The position numbers and the translations under genes were made by a program. The notes under the pieces were generated by a model, which was not told the DNA's origin, made no database searches, and saw nothing but the letters and a program-made list of their open reading frames with translations. Shown here piece by piece: positions 61,255-64,000 of a stretch of 64,000 bases of DNA. How positions within the stretch are numbered: the first letter of the stretch is position 1; every line of letters starts with the position of its first letter. The DNA comes from Odobenus rosmarus divergens (Eukaryota > Chordata > Mammalia > Carnivora > Odobenidae): assembly GCF_000321225.1 (NCBI RefSeq), contig NW_004450561.1, positions 1,594,071-1,658,070 on the forward strand, read 5' to 3'.

Positions 61255-61405
61255 ATTGTTTTAGAATCATAGACTTCTAGAGCTGGAAGGAAGGTTAGAG
61301 ATCATGAAGTTCAATCCCCTCATTTTACAGATAAAATTACAGAGGCCCCAAGGAGAATAAGTCATCTTCCAAAGGTCACTTAGTGGACGTGGGATGGGAA
61401 CAGGC
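61255..61405 (-). repeat. MIR-family fragment, minus strand
   Basis: GAATCATAGACTTCTAGAGC, 'TGGAAGGAAGGTTAGAGATCA', CCCTCATTTTACAGATAAAA and 'CAAAGGTCACTTAGTGG' fit a MIR3-like core in reverse. Confidence 0.6.
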
Positions 61406-61739
61406 TGGGGGTGGGGAAGCACCAGCTCCCCGGTTCTCTCCGCAGGACACTGACCCGCTGGGAGTCACACTTGATCACGCCATCTCCTCGCTCCCCTTCC
61501 TTGGTGTCACGTGACTGCTTCATACCTTGCACAGGTTGAATTGTACTCTCTTCCTCAATATAAAGTCAGTCACAGCTCAAATCAGACCTGCAGAGTTTTT
61601 GGCGTATTGAGGCAGAGAATACTTGGTCAGATTATTGAGCCTTCTGGGTCTCAGCTTCACTTTGGTGACACGGAGGCAGCTAACCTGCCATCTATGAAGA
61701 AAGACATGCTTAAAGTGATAGCTAAGTAAGCATAAGTAT

Positions 61740-62485
61740 TGTCAAATAAAAACCAATCTGGACTTAGGTGAGGAGAGACTTTATTGGAAAAGACTGTTGC
61801 CATAAGGGAATGAGCAGACCGTGAGGTCTGTAAGCAGGTCACAGGTCAGACAGAGAAGGGATTTTCTTTTATAGGAAGGAATAAACAAGGCATCAGGATT
61901 GAGTGGTGTGATCAGACAGTTTATGAAGAAGTATTTGTCTTTGTGGTCAGCTGATTTTCAGCTGATTTTCTGGAGGGGTCCTTTAGAATGCTCGCTCAAG
62001 CTTAGGGTGGGTCAAAATTTGGGTCCTGTGGGGCTGGGAGAAGCCTGGAAGTTTAGACAGGGCACATTAGCAAGTATTTTGTCCAGATTGTTCTGTGGGG
62101 AAAGACAGCAAAGGTATTCTTCATTTATAAGACATTGAATGGGAATTTGGAGGGTCTGTGTCTAACTTTGTTATAGGTAGATAAGGAGGCCATCTGTGAG
62201 AGTCTTGTCTAAGTCATATGGTGAAGGGTATTTCTTTACAGTAAGCCATTTTTTGGAACCCAAAGCAGAGAGGGGGCTTCTTGACCCTAGTTCTTTTCCA
62301 GGAGCACAGCGCTCAGGTAAAGTTCAGCCCTGTCCGTCCTTAGTGATTCTGTATCTCCTTTCAGTAAAGCTTTCTCATAGCATAGGACTGACTTTCTGAC
62401 TCCCTCCCTCCTTTCGGTTGGGGGAAGGTGGTAGTAGGTCTTGCATCATATCTGAGAAAATTATTTTACTAATCAGCCCTTGACA
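61740..62485 (-). mobile_element. Probable ERV-type solo LTR, minus strand
   Basis: In reverse it begins TGTCAAGGGCTGATTAGT and ends TTTTTATTTGACA, so the termini form the inverted pair TGTCAA/TTGACA. About 50 bp before the end is CCAATAAAGTCTCTCC, a polyadenylation signal in LTR-like position. No matching target duplication was seen and no internal viral sequence is present. A separate 11-bp tandem duplication, TCAGCTGATTT, lies at 61,948-61,969. Confidence 0.5.
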
Positions 62486-64000
62486 GATCCTTCTTTGCCT
62501 TCTTAAAATGGAGTTAAATACCCACTTATTCCATGGAATCTACAAGAAGAGCATAAAGAGTCATCACGACTTTTTTTCCCTCTTTTTGTAAGCACCAAAT
62601 ACTGCTTAGAATTGAATGGAGTAGGTAGGCTCTTTAGGGAGTGAACTTTTGGCTCTGTAAAGTACAGCATGAACCTTGTGTTGACTTAGACGCAGCCGGG
62701 TCACAAATAGTAATTCATAAGATCAAGTGAACCCTCTTGCAGGTGCTATGCATGAAACTCCATTGAATGTGAGGCTGCAGAGTCCTTAGCAGCCAATTCC
62801 AGGGATAAGGAGGTGGCCGGATGGCTGTGGTGACTCCAGTTGCCTAAAAGGTGCTCATCAGCCAAGAGGAGGCTTAAAGTTTTCTGTTGCTTCCAAAACT
62901 GCTCCTGAGAATTACCATAGAGAACGTGCCAGCGAGGTGAAATACTTGACCATTTTGCTAGGATGCTAAAAATCTCAAAAGAGACAAAGTGACCGCTGGA
63001 GGTCAGGATATAAGACAGTTTTTTCCATCTTTGATCCAATCAGCCTTTGCTGTTACTAAACTGCAAGGTCGATAGGGGGTGTGCAAACTTCGTGACTCAA
63101 TTGAGGTGGGCAGCGAAGTTCAGCAGTAGCTGGCTTTCTGCTCCCATATTCATCATGGAGAAAAAGGCAGGTTTTTTTTTTTTTCTTTTGCATAGTCCTA
63201 CTGAGATTTCATTTTAAAATATTAAATCACTGCAGCCAAGGATAACTCAGAGATACAAATAATGTAAGTCAAACTTGTTCTGACACTGCATCTTTTGTCC
63301 AGGGATCTCATATTACCTTTCTACATTCCGGACGGTACAGAGGCATACGCTGAGCCTTTTGGCAGGACCTGCCTCACCTGAAAGGTAAATAGGTCGCTGC
63401 CTATTCCAGGCCTGGTTTCAAGGCCCTTGACATTGCTCTTCCCAATGCCTGCCTGTAATGCTACCCATGGATTTATTCTTTTGAATAAGTCCTGTCCTAA
63501 CATGCAGAATAGCCTGGGGGGAAGGAAAGAGGTGAGAGAAATTAATCCATCACTGGTCTAATTGCAATTCAGGTTTTTGGAGCTGGCTTGGCTTCTGGGC
63601 AGGGTGGAGGACACGTTTAAGGCTAGCTGAGCAGGACTGAATGCACCAGGTTGGCTTGCCTGGGAAATATTGTAGCATAATCAGGTAACAGTTCTCTTAG
63701 TTTCCTTCTGCCCTTTCCTTCCAACCCTCTTTCCAAATTTATCTATGCCCGAAGAGGAAGGGAACTTTCTCTCCATTTATGAGAGGCTAATCCCTTCACC
63801 TCTACTCTCCAGCGGTTAGTCTCATCTGAGAGCTTTCTCCCTCATTCATTATCTTGCTTTCCTACACATCCAGTCTCCACTGATTCCTTCTCTTCGGCTT
63901 ACAAATGAGGACAGATGTTTCCTTTCTTTGAATTAAAAAAAAAAAATAGAACAAATACCTGATTTCAACTTCTTATATCCTAGTTACTGTCCTACTTACC
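62486..64000. other. Unique intergenic DNA
   Basis: No gene or mobile element recognised. A T-run lies at about 63,173-63,184 and an A-run near 63,936. The window ends without a boundary. Confidence 0.45.

Overview
This window is nuclear DNA from a mammal of the order Carnivora. The main evidence is 17 copies of the tRNA-derived carnivore SINE (SINEC), whose head reads GGGCGCCTGGGTGGCTCAG and whose tail is a (TC)n/AAATAAATAAAATCTT tract. Several young copies use wording I associate with bears and pinnipeds, such as the 'CCGAAGGCAG' and 'GACCCTCCCCCC' segments, so an arctoid carnivore is my best guess; the species is inference. No intact protein-coding gene, tRNA, rRNA or CRISPR array is visible. 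The longest open frame is about 128 codons. The only recognisable coding homology is decayed LINE-1 ORF2.

Positions 1-9 kb hold ordinary intergenic DNA with a MaLR LTR, L2 and MIR remnants, three SINEs, two dinucleotide repeats and one inverted repeat. Positions 9-33 kb form a LINE-1-dense, AT-rich stack. Old L1M sequence, all on the minus strand, was hit by an L1 whose 5' part is inverted (twin-priming structure), by two shorter 5'-truncated L1s with readable target-site duplications, and then by SINEs. Two ERV-type solo LTR candidates, a palindromic MITE-like element and a pair of SINEs stacked at one site also belong to this repeat history.

From about 35 kb to 64 kb the character changes. 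There are only two SINEs and no clear young L1. What remains is L2, MIR and MaLR relics plus long unique stretches, some of which look like conserved non-coding DNA because they are rich in TAAT-type homeodomain motifs. The standout items are a CpG-rich block at 54.1-54.6 kb followed by a TAAT cluster and a consensus splice donor, and a near-perfect 30-bp palindrome at 46.4 kb inside a repeat-free block. Together they suggest a regulatory landscape, possibly with an unannotated non-coding first exon, rather than a gene body. Conservation and expression cannot be judged from the sequence alone, and I do not see a new molecular system here.
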